Positions 35,724 through 45,557 of a stretch of DNA of 64,000 nt are shown here, piece after piece. Source of the DNA: Rhizobium sp. NFR03 (GTDB lineage: Bacteria > Pseudomonadota > Alphaproteobacteria > Rhizobiales > Rhizobiaceae); contig NZ_FOGR01000004.1 in the NCBI RefSeq assembly GCF_900111275.1, positions 496,001 to 560,000 of the forward strand, written 5' to 3'. Each line of letters starts with the position of its first letter. The stretch's first letter is position 1. Under the pieces are notes generated by a model, which was given only the letters and a program-made list of their open reading frames with translations, ran no database searches and was not told the origin of the DNA. The translations under genes and the position numbers were made by a program.

Positions 35724-36707
35724 TTACGGCTCAGCAACGCTGGCGACGATGTCGAGCGCGACCGAACCCGGCCGCCCGCCATCCCGTGCCAGCCGGGCAA
35801 CGGCCTGTTGCAGGGCCGCATTCAGCGGGGCCGAGACGCCGTGAAGGCGGGCGAGACGGACGATTTCGCCGTTGAGGTAATCGACTTCGCTCGACGTGCC
35901 GCGCGTGAAGCTCTGCCACGTCGATTGCTGACCCTGCTCGATGCCGCTGTCTTCGGCCAAATGCCAGCCGGAGATGTCGACCTTGCGTTCGGACGGCAGG
36001 GCCGGATTAAGGCCGGCGGCGTGCAGCACCTTCCGCGCTTCGTCGGCCACGCGGGCGGCTATGGCAGCACGGTTCTCAGGGGTGGCTGCGAAGAGTTCGG
36101 TGGCGTTGGTGACGTTGTGGATCAGCTTTTCCGCCTTCCACCTGATGATATCGGCCCGTGTCTCGGTCAGGTAGCCCGCCTTGATGAGGTCGGCCGCGAT
36201 CTCCTGCGCGGTGTCGTCGAGACCGTGGGGATAGCGGCCGAGCGTGACGATGCCGAGGTTCGGCGCACCGCCGACGACGACTTCACCCGTGACCGTGTAG
36301 CGCGCGGGGATCTTGATGCTGGTGGCATAGATGCGGGAGAAGCGGCGCAGCGCGATATCTTCCGCCGCAAGCCCGTTCTGCACCGTGACCAGCGGCAGGT
36401 CGGCGGCGAGGCCGCCCCCGTCCACCGGTTGCCACGCCCAGAAGGCGGTCGCCGCCTCCACATCCTGCGTCTTCACGGTGAGAACGAGCACATCGCCCGG
36501 TGCGAGCGACGGAGGCGTCGCGGTATCCACCGCCGTCAGCCGGATCTGGCGCGTGCCGCTCGGGCGGCGATAGGTCAGGCCGTGCCGGGCGATATGGTCG
36601 ATCTGCGCGCCGCGCCCGACGAGAATATACGGGATGGCGTGGGTTTCGAACTCGGCGGCAAGGCTCGCGCCCACGGCGCCGGCACCGATGATGATGTAGC
36701 GGGTCAT
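35724..36707 (-). CDS. Ketopantoate-reductase-like (PanE-family) oxidoreductase
   Basis: A 327-residue NAD(P)-dependent protein. The Rossmann motif is IIIGAGAVGASLAAEF, with LTVKTQDVEAA, LVTVQNGLAAED, and WKAEKLIHNVTNATELF where the catalytic lysine of PanE should lie. The C-terminal helical domain has GTSSEVDYLNGEIVRLARLHGV, typical of PanE. It is the last gene of the second organosulfur-type cluster, so it may act on a sulfur-compound breakdown product rather than in pantothenate synthesis. Confidence 0.85.
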   Translation of the reverse strand: MTRYIIIGAGAVGASLAAEFETHAIPYILVGRGAQIDHIARHGLTYRRPSGTRQIRLTAVDTATPPSLAPGDVLVLTVKTQDVEAATAFWAWQPVDGGGLAADLPLVTVQNGLAAEDIALRRFSRIYATSIKIPARYTVTGEVVVGGAPNLGIVTLGRYPHGLDDTAQEIAADLIKAGYLTETRADIIRWKAEKLIHNVTNATELFAATPENRAAIAARVADEARKVLHAAGLNPALPSERKVDISGWHLAEDSGIEQGQQSTWQSFTRGTSSEVDYLNGEIVRLARLHGVSAPLNAALQQAVARLARDGGRPGSVALDIVASVAEP

Positions 36708-36790
36708 GGCGATCCGATCACGTTGCGGGATGCCGCAGCTTTATACCGGCGACGCGCGGGAGGACAGACATTTGAAGGGTGAGGGCATGT

Positions 36791-38008
36791 TCAGGCTGTC
36801 TTCAGGACGGGGAGGGGTACGGCGGTCCTCGCGGCGTCCTTCGCCCAGCGGTCGAAGGCGCTTCGGCCGAGGATCGACAGGGACGTATCCTCCTGCGGGG
36901 CATGGACGAGCACCGACTGGATGTCGCGAAAATGCCGCTCCAGTCCGAGATCGGCGCCGAGGCCGGGATTGCCGATGCCGCGCACCGCGATCTCAACCGC
37001 ATCGCGCAGCTGCCGGCCGGCAAGGATGCGCGCGCGGATCAGCGCTTGCGCATCGTCGCCCCGGTGGGCGAGCGTGTCGAAGATCAGCTGCCGTGCGCCG
37101 GAGACGAGCAGGTCGATCTCGCCCGACAGCGTGACAAAACGCTCCGTGCGGGCGATGGGATGGCCGAGATTGGCGGGAACGCGTGTCTGCGCAAAGCGGA
37201 TGAACGCCTCCTGCGCGGCTTCGGCCACGCCGAGATAGAGCGCGGTCAGCGCGAGCGTCATGCCCGTATGAGCGCGGTTGTCCTGCTGGGCAACGGAGGG
37301 ATCGACCAGATCGAGCACGTTCTCGACGGGAATCTCGACATCGGTATAGACGACATCATGCGAGCCGCTCGCGCGCATGCCGAGGCTGTTCCAGTTCTCG
37401 ACGACCTCGATACCGGGAAGCCCGTTTTCCACCACGAAGGTGCCGACGCGCGACGGCGTCTCGTCCGTATGGGCCCAGACGAGGAAATGCGTGAGGCCAT
37501 GGGCGCCGGTGACGAAGCGCTTGTGGCCGGAGATCGACCAGCCCGTGCCCGTGCGGCGGGCGACCGTTGCGGGCAGTCCGCCGCGCGCCGGCGAGCCGAG
37601 TTCCGGCTCCACCCGGGCGGCATTCACCAGCAGCGGGCGGTCCTTCGCCTGTTCGAGCAGTTGCCGATAGAGGTCGTCCGGCCAGTTGCTCTTCGTCGCC
37701 TGCCCCAGATGATGGAAGAGCGTCATGGCGCTGATCAGCGCGACGGACGGATCGCCCCGGCCGAGAGCGGCAAGGATCGTGGCAGCATCGAGCAGCGTGC
37801 CGCCGGGCCCGCCATAGCGTGTGGCCACGGTATGCTCCAGCAGGCCGCTGCGATGCACCGCATGGATACCCGTCCAGGGAAACCCGCCGGAAGCATCCGC
37901 CTGCGGTGCGGCATCTGCCAGCGCCCGGGTCGCATCCCCGAGAAGCGTCGCGTTGAGGACGGGCGGCTTCGAGCCCGAGGTTCGGGGAAGGGGGAGCGGA
38001 CGATGCAT
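36791..38008 (-). CDS. Acyl-CoA-dehydrogenase-fold flavoprotein (SfnB/DszC-like)
   Basis: A 405-residue member of the acyl-CoA dehydrogenase superfamily. It resembles reduced-flavin monooxygenases of sulfur metabolism rather than catabolic dehydrogenases: LLMTLFHHLGQ is replaced by ISAMTLFHHLGQ, SGHKRFVTGAHGLTHFLVW is the flavin region, and NSLGMRASGSHDVVYTDV is the conserved beta domain. The usual catalytic glutamate cannot be confirmed. It is 121 bp downstream of the SsuD-like gene. Confidence 0.82.
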   Translation of the reverse strand: MHRPLPLPRTSGSKPPVLNATLLGDATRALADAAPQADASGGFPWTGIHAVHRSGLLEHTVATRYGGPGGTLLDAATILAALGRGDPSVALISAMTLFHHLGQATKSNWPDDLYRQLLEQAKDRPLLVNAARVEPELGSPARGGLPATVARRTGTGWSISGHKRFVTGAHGLTHFLVWAHTDETPSRVGTFVVENGLPGIEVVENWNSLGMRASGSHDVVYTDVEIPVENVLDLVDPSVAQQDNRAHTGMTLALTALYLGVAEAAQEAFIRFAQTRVPANLGHPIARTERFVTLSGEIDLLVSGARQLIFDTLAHRGDDAQALIRARILAGRQLRDAVEIAVRGIGNPGLGADLGLERHFRDIQSVLVHAPQEDTSLSILGRSAFDRWAKDAARTAVPLPVLKTA

Positions 38009-38128
38009 GATCTCGGGCTTTCTGGCTTCGGGGAAACAACCGCTGCGCGCATGCGGGGGAGGCGCGAGCGCGCGTGCGGCGTTCGCGGGCCGGGCGGGGG
38101 AGGTGCCCGGCCTGCGATCTTCGATGGG

Positions 38129-39271
38129 TCAGGCCGCCGCTTTCTCGCCGGCCTTTTTGCCCGCCTCTTCGCTCGCCCTTGCGCGTGCGCGAAGGCCCTC
38201 GCGCACGAGCGGCAGGACGTAGCGGCCATAGTCCACGGCGTCGTTATAGTTGTCGTAGCCGCGGATCGAGATCAGGTCTGCGCCGAGATCGATATAGTCG
38301 AGGATGGAGTCCGCGATGGTCTGCGGCGAACCGACGAGGGCGGTGGTCGCGCCGCTCGCATTGGTGGCCGTCACGGTCGGATACCAGAGCGCCCGGTCGT
38401 GCACATGGCCGCGCGCGGCGATATCCAGAAGCCGCTGCGAGCCGACATTGGCGGGCGGAGCGGATGAGGCCGGCTTGCGCGAAAGGCCTTTTTCGCGGTT
38501 TGCATTCAGCTGGTCGAGCACCTTGTGCGCCTTCACCCAGGCCAGTTCGTCCGTCTCGGCGATGATGGGGCGGAAGGTGACCCAGATGCGGGGGCGGTCG
38601 GTGCGGCCGGCCTTCGCAGCCTCCTCGTAGATCCGGTCGATCTGCTGTTTGGTTTCCGCCAGCGGCTCGCCCCAGAGGCCGAAGATGTCGCAGAGCGCGC
38701 CGCCGATGCGATAGGCGGCATCCGACGAGCCGCCGAGCGAGATCGGGATGTGCCCCCTGGTCGGCCTGACATGGCTGATGAACTGCTTGAACTGATAATA
38801 TTTTCCGTCGAAATCGAAAGGCTCGGTCGCGCTCCAGACGTGGCGCAGGATGCGGATATATTCCTCCTGCCGCTCATAGCGTTCGTCCTTGTTGAGGAAG
38901 TCGCCCTCGCGCGCCTGCTCGTCGTCGCTGCCGCCCGCGATGAAGTGGACGACGACGCGGCCGCCGCTCAGCTGGTCGAGTGTCGCCAGCGCCTTCGCCG
39001 CGACCGTGGGGTAGACCGTGTTCGGCCGGAGCGCCACGATGATGTTGATGTTCTTCGTGTGCGCCAGAATCGTTGCGCCGATGGTGAAGGGGTCGAAGGA
39101 GGACGATGCATAGGGGATCAGCGTATAGTTAAACCCGTAATCGTCCAGCATGCGCGCATAGCGCTGCAGGTAGGCCGGATCGATCGGCGCCTGCGGCTCG
39201 GGATGGAGGTCGTTGGACTCGTTTGGAAAGGTGACGCTGATGAATTCTGCTGGCACGAGGCTTTCTCCCAT
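38129..39271 (-). CDS. SsuD-like FMNH2-dependent alkanesulfonate-type monooxygenase
   Basis: A 380-residue luciferase-like monooxygenase. Sequences fit the SsuD branch: TLIPYASSSFDPFTIG, IIVALRPNTVYPTVAAKALA, TLDQLSGGRVVVHFIAGG, DEYIRIL-type segment EEYIRILRHVWS and ISLGGSSDAAYRIG. A C-terminal extension is rich in A/R/K. No flavin reductase is next to it; the FMN reductase at 3.9 kb could serve. A candidate regulatory motif lies about 80-100 bp upstream. Confidence 0.85.
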   Translation of the reverse strand: MGESLVPAEFISVTFPNESNDLHPEPQAPIDPAYLQRYARMLDDYGFNYTLIPYASSSFDPFTIGATILAHTKNINIIVALRPNTVYPTVAAKALATLDQLSGGRVVVHFIAGGSDDEQAREGDFLNKDERYERQEEYIRILRHVWSATEPFDFDGKYYQFKQFISHVRPTRGHIPISLGGSSDAAYRIGGALCDIFGLWGEPLAETKQQIDRIYEEAAKAGRTDRPRIWVTFRPIIAETDELAWVKAHKVLDQLNANREKGLSRKPASSAPPANVGSQRLLDIAARGHVHDRALWYPTVTATNASGATTALVGSPQTIADSILDYIDLGADLISIRGYDNYNDAVDYGRYVLPLVREGLRARARASEEAGKKAGEKAAA

Positions 39272-39344
39272 ACGATGCCGGCTCGCAGGAGACCGGTTGA
39301 TGCTGTCAGCCTAGGGCGCGATACCGGGCCGAGGAAGACAGGTC

Positions 39345-39376
39345 GTTCTATTTCTAGTGAATCTATAGAATATATT
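39345..39376. promoter_or_regulatory. Candidate sulfur-regulon motif upstream of SsuD-like gene
   Basis: A 32-bp stretch starting GTTCT with core AATCTATAGAATA lies in the gap before the SsuD-like gene. A closely matching 32-bp stretch occurs at 44902-44933, and a shorter core at 3853-3866 before the FMN reductase gene. It is partly palindromic (TCTATAGA). Confidence 0.4.
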
Positions 39377-39390
39377 CCTCAAGATGGGGA

Positions 39391-41100
39391 TCAGCCGGCC
39401 CCGATGAACACAGGTTGCGCTGCCGGCCGCACGGCGCGGGCCCGAACGGGCGCCGCAGCACCCGACGGGATCGATTGCAGCAGGGCCACCGTATAGGGTT
39501 CGCCGGGGTTCTCGAAGATGTCGGACACCGCGCCATGCTCCACGATCCGGCCGTGGCGCATGACGGAGACGGTGTGGGCGAGCTGGCGCACCAGTGCGAG
39601 ATCGTGGGAGACGAACACATAGGTGAGGCCCAGCTTGGCCTGGAGTTCGAGCAGCACGGCGACGATATCGGCCTGCACGCTGACATCGAGCGCCGAGGTC
39701 GGCTCGTCGAGCACGATCACGTCGGGACGCAGCACCAGCGAGCGGGCAATCGCCACGCGCTGACGCTGTCCACCGGACAGCGCCTGCGGTTTGCGCGTGA
39801 CCAGATGCGCGCCGAGCCCGACATCGGACAAGGCCGCGCGCACCCATTCGGCCCGCTCCGCAGGCGTTCCGATCCTGAAGCGGTCGAGAGGTTCGCGTAC
39901 CAGACGCTCGACGGTCCATGTCGGATCGAGCGAGGTGAACGGGTTCTGGTAGACGAGCTGGAGATGCCGCCAGGCCGTCTGCATCGAGCGGCGCGTGCGC
40001 CCGGTGATGGTCTCGCCGGCGACCGTGATCTCGCCGGTATCGGGCTGTTCGAGCCCGAGCAGCAGCCGGATCGTCGTCGTTTTGCCGGAGCCCGACTCGC
40101 CGACCAGTGCATGAGTCGTGCCCGACGGGACCGAGAAGGAGACGTCGTTGACAGCTGTCAACGCCCTGCCATCGACCTCGAAAGTCTTGGTGAGGTTGCG
40201 AACGGTAATCTTCGGCGCGCTATCCTTAAGGCGACGAAAACCGGGATCGCGCAGCGCCGCATAGCGATGCGGGTTCAGCGCGGGCACATCGGCATGCAGC
40301 TTCTTCGCGTAGAGCGAGGTGGGGGAGGCAAAGACGGCGGCTGTGCTGCCTACCTCCTGCACGGAGCCGTCCTTCAGCACCACGATGCTGTCGGCCCGCT
40401 CGGCTGCAATCGCGAGATCGTGGGTGATCAGAAGCAGGCTGATGTCGAGATCCTGCTGAAGACGCGAGAGCAGATCGAGGATGCGCTTCTGGATGGTCAC
40501 GTCGAGGGCCGAGGTCGGCTCGTCGGCCACCAGCAGGAGCGGCCGGGGCAGGACGGCAAGGCCGATCAGCACACGCTGGAGCATGCCGCCCGAGAGCTGG
40601 TGTGGATAGCTGTCGAAGACGCGCTGCGGATTGTCGAGCCCAACCTGCGCGAAGGTTTCGAGGATACGCTCTTTGGCGATGCGTAGGTCGCGCTCGTCGG
40701 TCAGCGCCACGGCCTCCAGCGCCTGCGAGCCGATGGTGCGCACGGGGTTGAGCGCATTGCCCGGGTCCTGCGGCACGAAGCCGATGGCGCGCCCGCGCAG
40801 CGGCCGGAAGCGGCGCTCGGAAAGGCCGAGGATCTCTTCGCCATCGAACGAGACGCGGCCGCTCACGCAGGCCGATCCGGGAAGGAGGCGCAGCACGGTG
40901 CGGGCGATGGTGGACTTGCCGGAACCGGACTCGCCGATGAGCGCGAGGCTTCGGCCACGGCCGAGCGAGAAGCCGACATCGGTCACGACGCGGTTTGCGC
41001 CATAGGAGACGTCGAGGTTCTCCACGTGGAGGAGCGGCGCTGCGCGCTCCGTCGCGATGTTGCGGGGGAAGGCGGCGGTCAGTCTGTCGTGCGGAGCCAT
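39391..41100 (-). CDS. Dual-domain oligopeptide-type ABC transporter ATPase
   Basis: A 569-residue protein with two complete DppD/DppF-like ATPase domains. Domain 1 has Walker [26 protein letters not shown] and [10 protein letters not shown]. Domain 2 has Walker [25 protein letters not shown] and [11 protein letters not shown]. The first ~25 residues are a variable lead-in. ATG 41100 is preferred (the frame stays open upstream) and overlaps the permease gene by 22 bp. It energises the permease pair upstream. Confidence 0.92.
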   Translation of the reverse strand: MAPHDRLTAAFPRNIATERAAPLLHVENLDVSYGANRVVTDVGFSLGRGRSLALIGESGSGKSTIARTVLRLLPGSACVSGRVSFDGEEILGLSERRFRPLRGRAIGFVPQDPGNALNPVRTIGSQALEAVALTDERDLRIAKERILETFAQVGLDNPQRVFDSYPHQLSGGMLQRVLIGLAVLPRPLLLVADEPTSALDVTIQKRILDLLSRLQQDLDISLLLITHDLAIAAERADSIVVLKDGSVQEVGSTAAVFASPTSLYAKKLHADVPALNPHRYAALRDPGFRRLKDSAPKITVRNLTKTFEVDGRALTAVNDVSFSVPSGTTHALVGESGSGKTTTIRLLLGLEQPDTGEITVAGETITGRTRRSMQTAWRHLQLVYQNPFTSLDPTWTVERLVREPLDRFRIGTPAERAEWVRAALSDVGLGAHLVTRKPQALSGGQRQRVAIARSLVLRPDVIVLDEPTSALDVSVQADIVAVLLELQAKLGLTYVFVSHDLALVRQLAHTVSVMRHGRIVEHGAVSDIFENPGEPYTVALLQSIPSGAAAPVRARAVRPAAQPVFIGAG

Positions 41101-41924
41101 CGGCTGATCCTGTTTACTGAGAGGACTGTGGCAATCGTGACGAGGGCCGGGGCGTAAACCAGCCAGGGCCATTTGGGATAGTCCTTGCCGATCGAGATCA
41201 GCAGGCCCCAGTCGGAGGCGGGCGGCGGATCGCCGTAGCCGAGAAAGGCGAGGCTGGCGATGACGAGGATCGCGTCGCCGAAATGCAGAACGCCAAGCGG
41301 GAGAACCGAGCGCGAGGCATTCGGCAGCACGTGGCGCAAGAGGATATGCCAGCGGGAGCCGCCTGACAGGAAGGACGCCTCGACGAAGGTCGCCTCCCGC
41401 GTCTTGATCACCTCCGAGCGCATGACGCGGGCAAAGACCGCGACGGCGGAGACGCCCGTTGCAATGGCCGCATTGATCGTGTCGAAGCCGATCGCCGTGA
41501 CGACGATGACTGCAAGCAGGAATTTCGGGATCGCCAGCAGCACATCCACGAAGCGGGCCAGCACCGTATCGACCCAGCCGCCGAGAAACCCGGCGACGAG
41601 CCCGATGAGCCCGCCGGCGAGGACGCCGATGACGACGGCGATAAGCGCGCTGGTGACCGATGAGGCACTGCCGAAGACGACGCGGGCAAAGAGGTCGCGG
41701 CCGAGATGATCGGTGCCGAACCAGTGGGCAAGGCTCGGGGGCCTCAGCTTGTCGGCGGGTACCCCCGCGATCGGGTCATGACCGGTAAAGAGGCCGGGCG
41801 CGAGCGACCAGGCGATGACGAGCGCGACGAAGACGAGCGACAGCATGACGGGAAGCGGCGGAAGCGCCGGCCGGCGGCGTGCCGGCGCGAGGTGTGCGGC
41901 GGTGGCCGTGGAGAGAAGGGTCAT
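41079..41924 (-). CDS. Oligopeptide-type ABC permease (DppC-like)
   Basis: A 281-residue membrane protein with an N-terminal basic stretch, a first hydrophobic segment, then HWFGTDHLGRDLFARVVFG, a hallmark of DppC/OppC, and the conserved MRSEVIKTREATFVEA region. It overlaps the DppB-like gene's stop by four bases. Confidence 0.92.
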   Translation of the reverse strand: MTLLSTATAAHLAPARRRPALPPLPVMLSLVFVALVIAWSLAPGLFTGHDPIAGVPADKLRPPSLAHWFGTDHLGRDLFARVVFGSASSVTSALIAVVIGVLAGGLIGLVAGFLGGWVDTVLARFVDVLLAIPKFLLAVIVVTAIGFDTINAAIATGVSAVAVFARVMRSEVIKTREATFVEASFLSGGSRWHILLRHVLPNASRSVLPLGVLHFGDAILVIASLAFLGYGDPPPASDWGLLISIGKDYPKWPWLVYAPALVTIATVLSVNRISRWLRTTD

Positions 41925-42916
41925 GGCGACGTTGCTCCCGCAGGTTTGGACGCGGAGGGGCGGAGGGCTCTCGTCCCCGACAGTTTCACGCGCGGGTCGA
42001 GCAGGGGATAGACGAGATCGGCGATGAGATTGGCGAGCACGAAGACGACGGCTGCCAGCGACACCACGGCCTGCAGCACCGGCAGATCCTGCGTGCTGAC
42101 GGAGCGCTGAACGAGGCTGCCGATGCCCGTGCGGCCGAAGACCGTTTCGGTGATCAGCGATCCGCCGAGCAGCTCGCCGATGGTGAGCGCGATGACGGTG
42201 ACGACCGGCAGCGAGGAGGGCTTAAGCAGGTGGCGGGTGAAGAGATGGAACTGCCGCAGCCCGCGCCCACGCGCCACCGCGATGTAATCCTGCCCGGCTT
42301 CATGGTCGAGGCTTGCGATCAGCACCTCCGCGATCTGGGCCGAAATGGGGATGGCCAGCGTGACCGCGGCAAAGAAGGTCGCCCAGGCGCTATCCGGATT
42401 GATGACCCGGAAGAGCCCGAGCTGGAAGCCGAAGAGGTGGATGAGCAGCAGCCCGATGACGAAGTTGGGTACCGAGAGGAACAGCGAGGGAAAGGCGCGC
42501 AGCAGCCCTTGTCCGTAGCGTTTCGGCAGAACCTGCGTGCCGTAGGCGACGACCACCGCCAGCACCAGAGCGAGGGCGAGCGCAGATGTCGCGAGGATGA
42601 GGGTCGAGGGCAGCACCTCGGCGATCATCGTCGTCACCGGCCGGCTGGAGCGCATGGAGAGGCCGAGATCGCCTGTGAGGAAGCCCGAGAGTGACGACCA
42701 GAGCTGTTCGAGAACCGGCCGGTCGATGCCCTGTGCGGCTACGATCTGCGCGATCTCCTCCTCGGTGAACCCGTTCTGGGGATTGCGCAGCACGCTGGTG
42801 ATCGGGTCGCCCGGCAGAATGCTGACGACCACGAAGGTGAAGACATAGGCGAGCAGGATGACGATGGCGGCCTGCGCCAGCCGCTTGCCCGCATAGGTGA
42901 GATAGGGGCTGTTCAT
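41921..42916 (-). CDS. Oligopeptide-type ABC permease (DppB-like)
   Basis: A 331-residue membrane subunit. DppB features are VSILPGDPITSVL at the N-terminus, LGLSMRSSRPV, SVPNFVIGLLLIHLF, and the DYIAVARGRGLRQFHLFTRH loop. ATG 42916 was chosen because it starts just before the first hydrophobic segment, preceded by GGGAG. The next gene overlaps in an ATGA arrangement. Confidence 0.92.
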   Translation of the reverse strand: MNSPYLTYAGKRLAQAAIVILLAYVFTFVVVSILPGDPITSVLRNPQNGFTEEEIAQIVAAQGIDRPVLEQLWSSLSGFLTGDLGLSMRSSRPVTTMIAEVLPSTLILATSALALALVLAVVVAYGTQVLPKRYGQGLLRAFPSLFLSVPNFVIGLLLIHLFGFQLGLFRVINPDSAWATFFAAVTLAIPISAQIAEVLIASLDHEAGQDYIAVARGRGLRQFHLFTRHLLKPSSLPVVTVIALTIGELLGGSLITETVFGRTGIGSLVQRSVSTQDLPVLQAVVSLAAVVFVLANLIADLVYPLLDPRVKLSGTRALRPSASKPAGATSP

Positions 42917-42941
42917 GCCGCCGCTCCCGCGTTTGCTGCCA

Positions 42942-44621
42942 TCATTGCCCGACCTCGCTCTTGGTCGCGGTGTAGTAGCTGGCATAGGCGACGCCGTTGT
43001 AGACCTCGCCCTTCAGCGCTGGCGACTGGACGTAGACGCGCTGGACGATCTGGGTGCGGGGAATGAAATAGCCCTGTTCCAGCACATATTTCTGCAGCGT
43101 ATTGAGGAGGGGCAGCCGGGCCTCGATGGTGCTGGCGCCCGCGATCTTGTCGCGCAGGTCGTTGATAGTCGTGTCCCGCTCGTCGAGCGCGAACCAGTTC
43201 TCGCCATTGTTGGCATTGGTCAGGATGCCGGCGACGGTGCCCGCGTCGATGAAGCTGCGCGTGACCTCGTAGGCGGGAACGGCGGCGCCGCCGAACTTGA
43301 CCTTCTCGCCGAATGTCACCACGTCATAGGCGCGGATGGCGACTTTCCAGCCGATCTTGCCGAGTTGCTGCGATAACAGCTCGTCCACGGCTTTCGAGGT
43401 CGCGAGATAGGGATTGGAGTGGAGCGTCAGCAACAACGGCTTGCCGTCCTTGACGCGCACGCCGTCAGCGCCCTTCACCCATCCGGCCTCGTCGAGCAGT
43501 TTTTCGGCCTTTTCCGGATTGTACGCAAGGAGATCGCTCTGATCGGTCGCACCGGGCACATTGCTCTGGATGAAGGAGGTCGCGAGCTTCCAATCCGGCG
43601 TATAGACGGTGTCGATGATCTCCTGCCGGTTGATGCCTGCTTGCAGCGCCTGACGCACCTTCACATCGTCATAGGGCGCGAGCTTGGTGTTGATCGCAAA
43701 ACCGTTGACGAAGCCGAGATAGCGCGGCGTGGCCACCGTGAAGCCCTCGTCCTTCAGCGACGACAGCTCCTGCGGCGAAGCGTTGTAGGCGACATCGGCC
43801 TGTCCGGACTGGACGGAGGCGACACGCAGCGACGGCTCGGTGACGAGCTTGTAGGTGATGGTATCGAGGAAGGCCGGGCCTGTGTGGCCGACGGCGGGCG
43901 GGCCCCAGTTGTAATCCTTGCGCTTGACGAGCGTGACATGATCGCCTTCCTTCCACGACTCGACGATATAGGGGCCGCTTCCGGCAGTCCTGGAAAGATC
44001 CGCCTGTTCGGAGGCCGGCTGGGCGAGCGTCTTCGGCGAAATCAGGATGGAGCCGTGATAGCCGAGCGTGGGAATGAAGCCGAGCGTCGGCTTCCTGAAG
44101 GAAACCTTTACCGTCGCCGCATCCACGGCCTCTGCGCGCTCGTAGGTCTTGGGGAAGAGGCCGATCGGATTGATGCCATCCTTCTTGCGTCCGGCATACC
44201 AGATATCGAGATTGGCAACGACGGCTGCAGCATCGAGCGGCGTCCCATCCGAGAAGGTAACGCCCGGCTTCAGGTGCAGCGTGAACTCCGTAGCGTCGAC
44301 ATTCTGCTCCCAGCGCTCGGCAATCCACGGGCTGACCTTCCCGTCCGCATCGACATAGAGAAGCTTGTCGGCCACGTGGCCCCAGATATGGCCCTGGAAG
44401 CTGGAGATCGCGCTGTTGTTGGGGATCCATGTATCGCCGAGCGAGTCGATGAGGAAGGTGATGTCGCCACCCTCCTTCTTCGCATCGTTCGCGAATGTGG
44501 CAGCGGGGCCGGCAACTGTCGCAAGGAGCGCGAGCGCGGTCATGGCCGAGGTGGCGCGCAGCAGGCGGCGGCGGGCGGGGGAGAAGCGGGTGAGGGAAAG
44601 CAGGGAGGCGCGGTCGGTCAT
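42942..44621 (-). CDS. Oligopeptide-type periplasmic substrate-binding protein
   Basis: A 559-residue SBP_bac_5-family binding protein. The signal peptide is basic (SPARRRLLRATSAMTALALLATVAG), with cleavage expected near ATFAN, residue 44. Family blocks are FTLHLKPGVTFSDGTPLDA, GSGPYIVESWKEGD and VRQALQAGINRQEIID. The frame remains open upstream to 44753, but the ATG at 44621 puts the signal at the start. The ligand is unknown; neighbours suggest a sulfur-containing compound rather than a peptide. Confidence 0.9.
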   Translation of the reverse strand: MTDRASLLSLTRFSPARRRLLRATSAMTALALLATVAGPAATFANDAKKEGGDITFLIDSLGDTWIPNNSAISSFQGHIWGHVADKLLYVDADGKVSPWIAERWEQNVDATEFTLHLKPGVTFSDGTPLDAAAVVANLDIWYAGRKKDGINPIGLFPKTYERAEAVDAATVKVSFRKPTLGFIPTLGYHGSILISPKTLAQPASEQADLSRTAGSGPYIVESWKEGDHVTLVKRKDYNWGPPAVGHTGPAFLDTITYKLVTEPSLRVASVQSGQADVAYNASPQELSSLKDEGFTVATPRYLGFVNGFAINTKLAPYDDVKVRQALQAGINRQEIIDTVYTPDWKLATSFIQSNVPGATDQSDLLAYNPEKAEKLLDEAGWVKGADGVRVKDGKPLLLTLHSNPYLATSKAVDELLSQQLGKIGWKVAIRAYDVVTFGEKVKFGGAAVPAYEVTRSFIDAGTVAGILTNANNGENWFALDERDTTINDLRDKIAGASTIEARLPLLNTLQKYVLEQGYFIPRTQIVQRVYVQSPALKGEVYNGVAYASYYTATKSEVGQ

Positions 44622-44901
44622 GCGGTGTTCCTGAAAAGGTTCGGGTTCTCGTAGCCCGCCGGCCATCGCAGGCTCTCGCGGGAGATCAATTTTGTAGCTG
44701 GCTAAAGGAAGGTTGCCGGACAACATGTGCCACCGCCGGCAATGCCGATACAACGGGTGCCCGCCGATGCCGGGAGGCCGGTGACAGCCTTGGGAATGTC
44801 AATGTCCGGAAATGCGGGTGCTGTCTCTCGGTTCACGGTCGTCGGCTCTCGTTTCTGAAGCCTAGACTAGGGTGCAGCGCACGCGATGAGAAAGACCAGT
44901 T

Positions 44902-44933
44902 GTTCTTATTCGATCGATTTTATAGATTATTTT
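44902..44933. promoter_or_regulatory. Candidate sulfur-regulon motif upstream of the transporter operon
   Basis: The stretch beginning GTTCTTATTC matches the 39345-39376 motif at roughly two thirds of positions over 32 bp without gaps, sharing ATAGA and flanking T/A blocks. It lies 281 bp upstream of the binding-protein gene. Confidence 0.4.
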
Positions 44934-44985
44934 GGTCGGTTTTCGCCCTTGGCCGGGATCAGCGTTTCAGGCGGGGATCGAGGCG

Positions 44986-45105
44986 ATGTTTATGATGGTC
45001 TTCACGCGCTCCAAGCATTGAACCCGCAATTGACAACGCCATCCTTGCACCGCTGTCTCCAGCGTCAAGGCATCTCACGCTTGTCAGAAGTCGAAGGCGA
45101 CCAAA
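44986..45105 (+). pseudogene. IS481-family transposase fragment
   Basis: About 40 codons encode LHALQALNPQLTTPSLHRCL followed by QRQGISRLSEVEGDQ. These are the helix-turn-helix segment and linker of IS481-type transposases. The DDE domain is missing and no inverted repeats were found. The similarity ends at about 45105. Elsewhere the 44.6-45.5 kb gap shows no gene. Confidence 0.7.
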
Positions 45106-45557
45106 TGCGCCGATCCGATTCAGTCAGACCGAATGGCGTTCTGGCGCGGACTTCACGCGCTTTCGCGCTGCATGCTTAAATTGCAAGAGGGGCCATAATA
45201 GCTCTACGGCGCAATTTAAGGGTGAACGGAAAGCGTACAGATACAACAATGTCGTTGGTATGTTCTTCAACTCGCAAGCATGCGGTGGTGGTTTGAAGTA
45301 GTGATTTTAAATCAGCTGAATCTTTATAAGAAAAGATGCATTTTTGGAAACTTTTGTCCTGAAATTTCGCCATAACGCAAAACTTATTTTGCAAACGACC
45401 TGTGGCGTGGCAAAAGATACATGCATACGACCGATGGCCAACCTCATGCGGTGGCGCAATGATACGCACTATAACAGCGTAGCCGCACTTTACGAGGACC
45501 AGCTTTGCACTCGTCTTAACAGGTAGGAACATCCTGACTTTGACCGCGCTTACAGGC

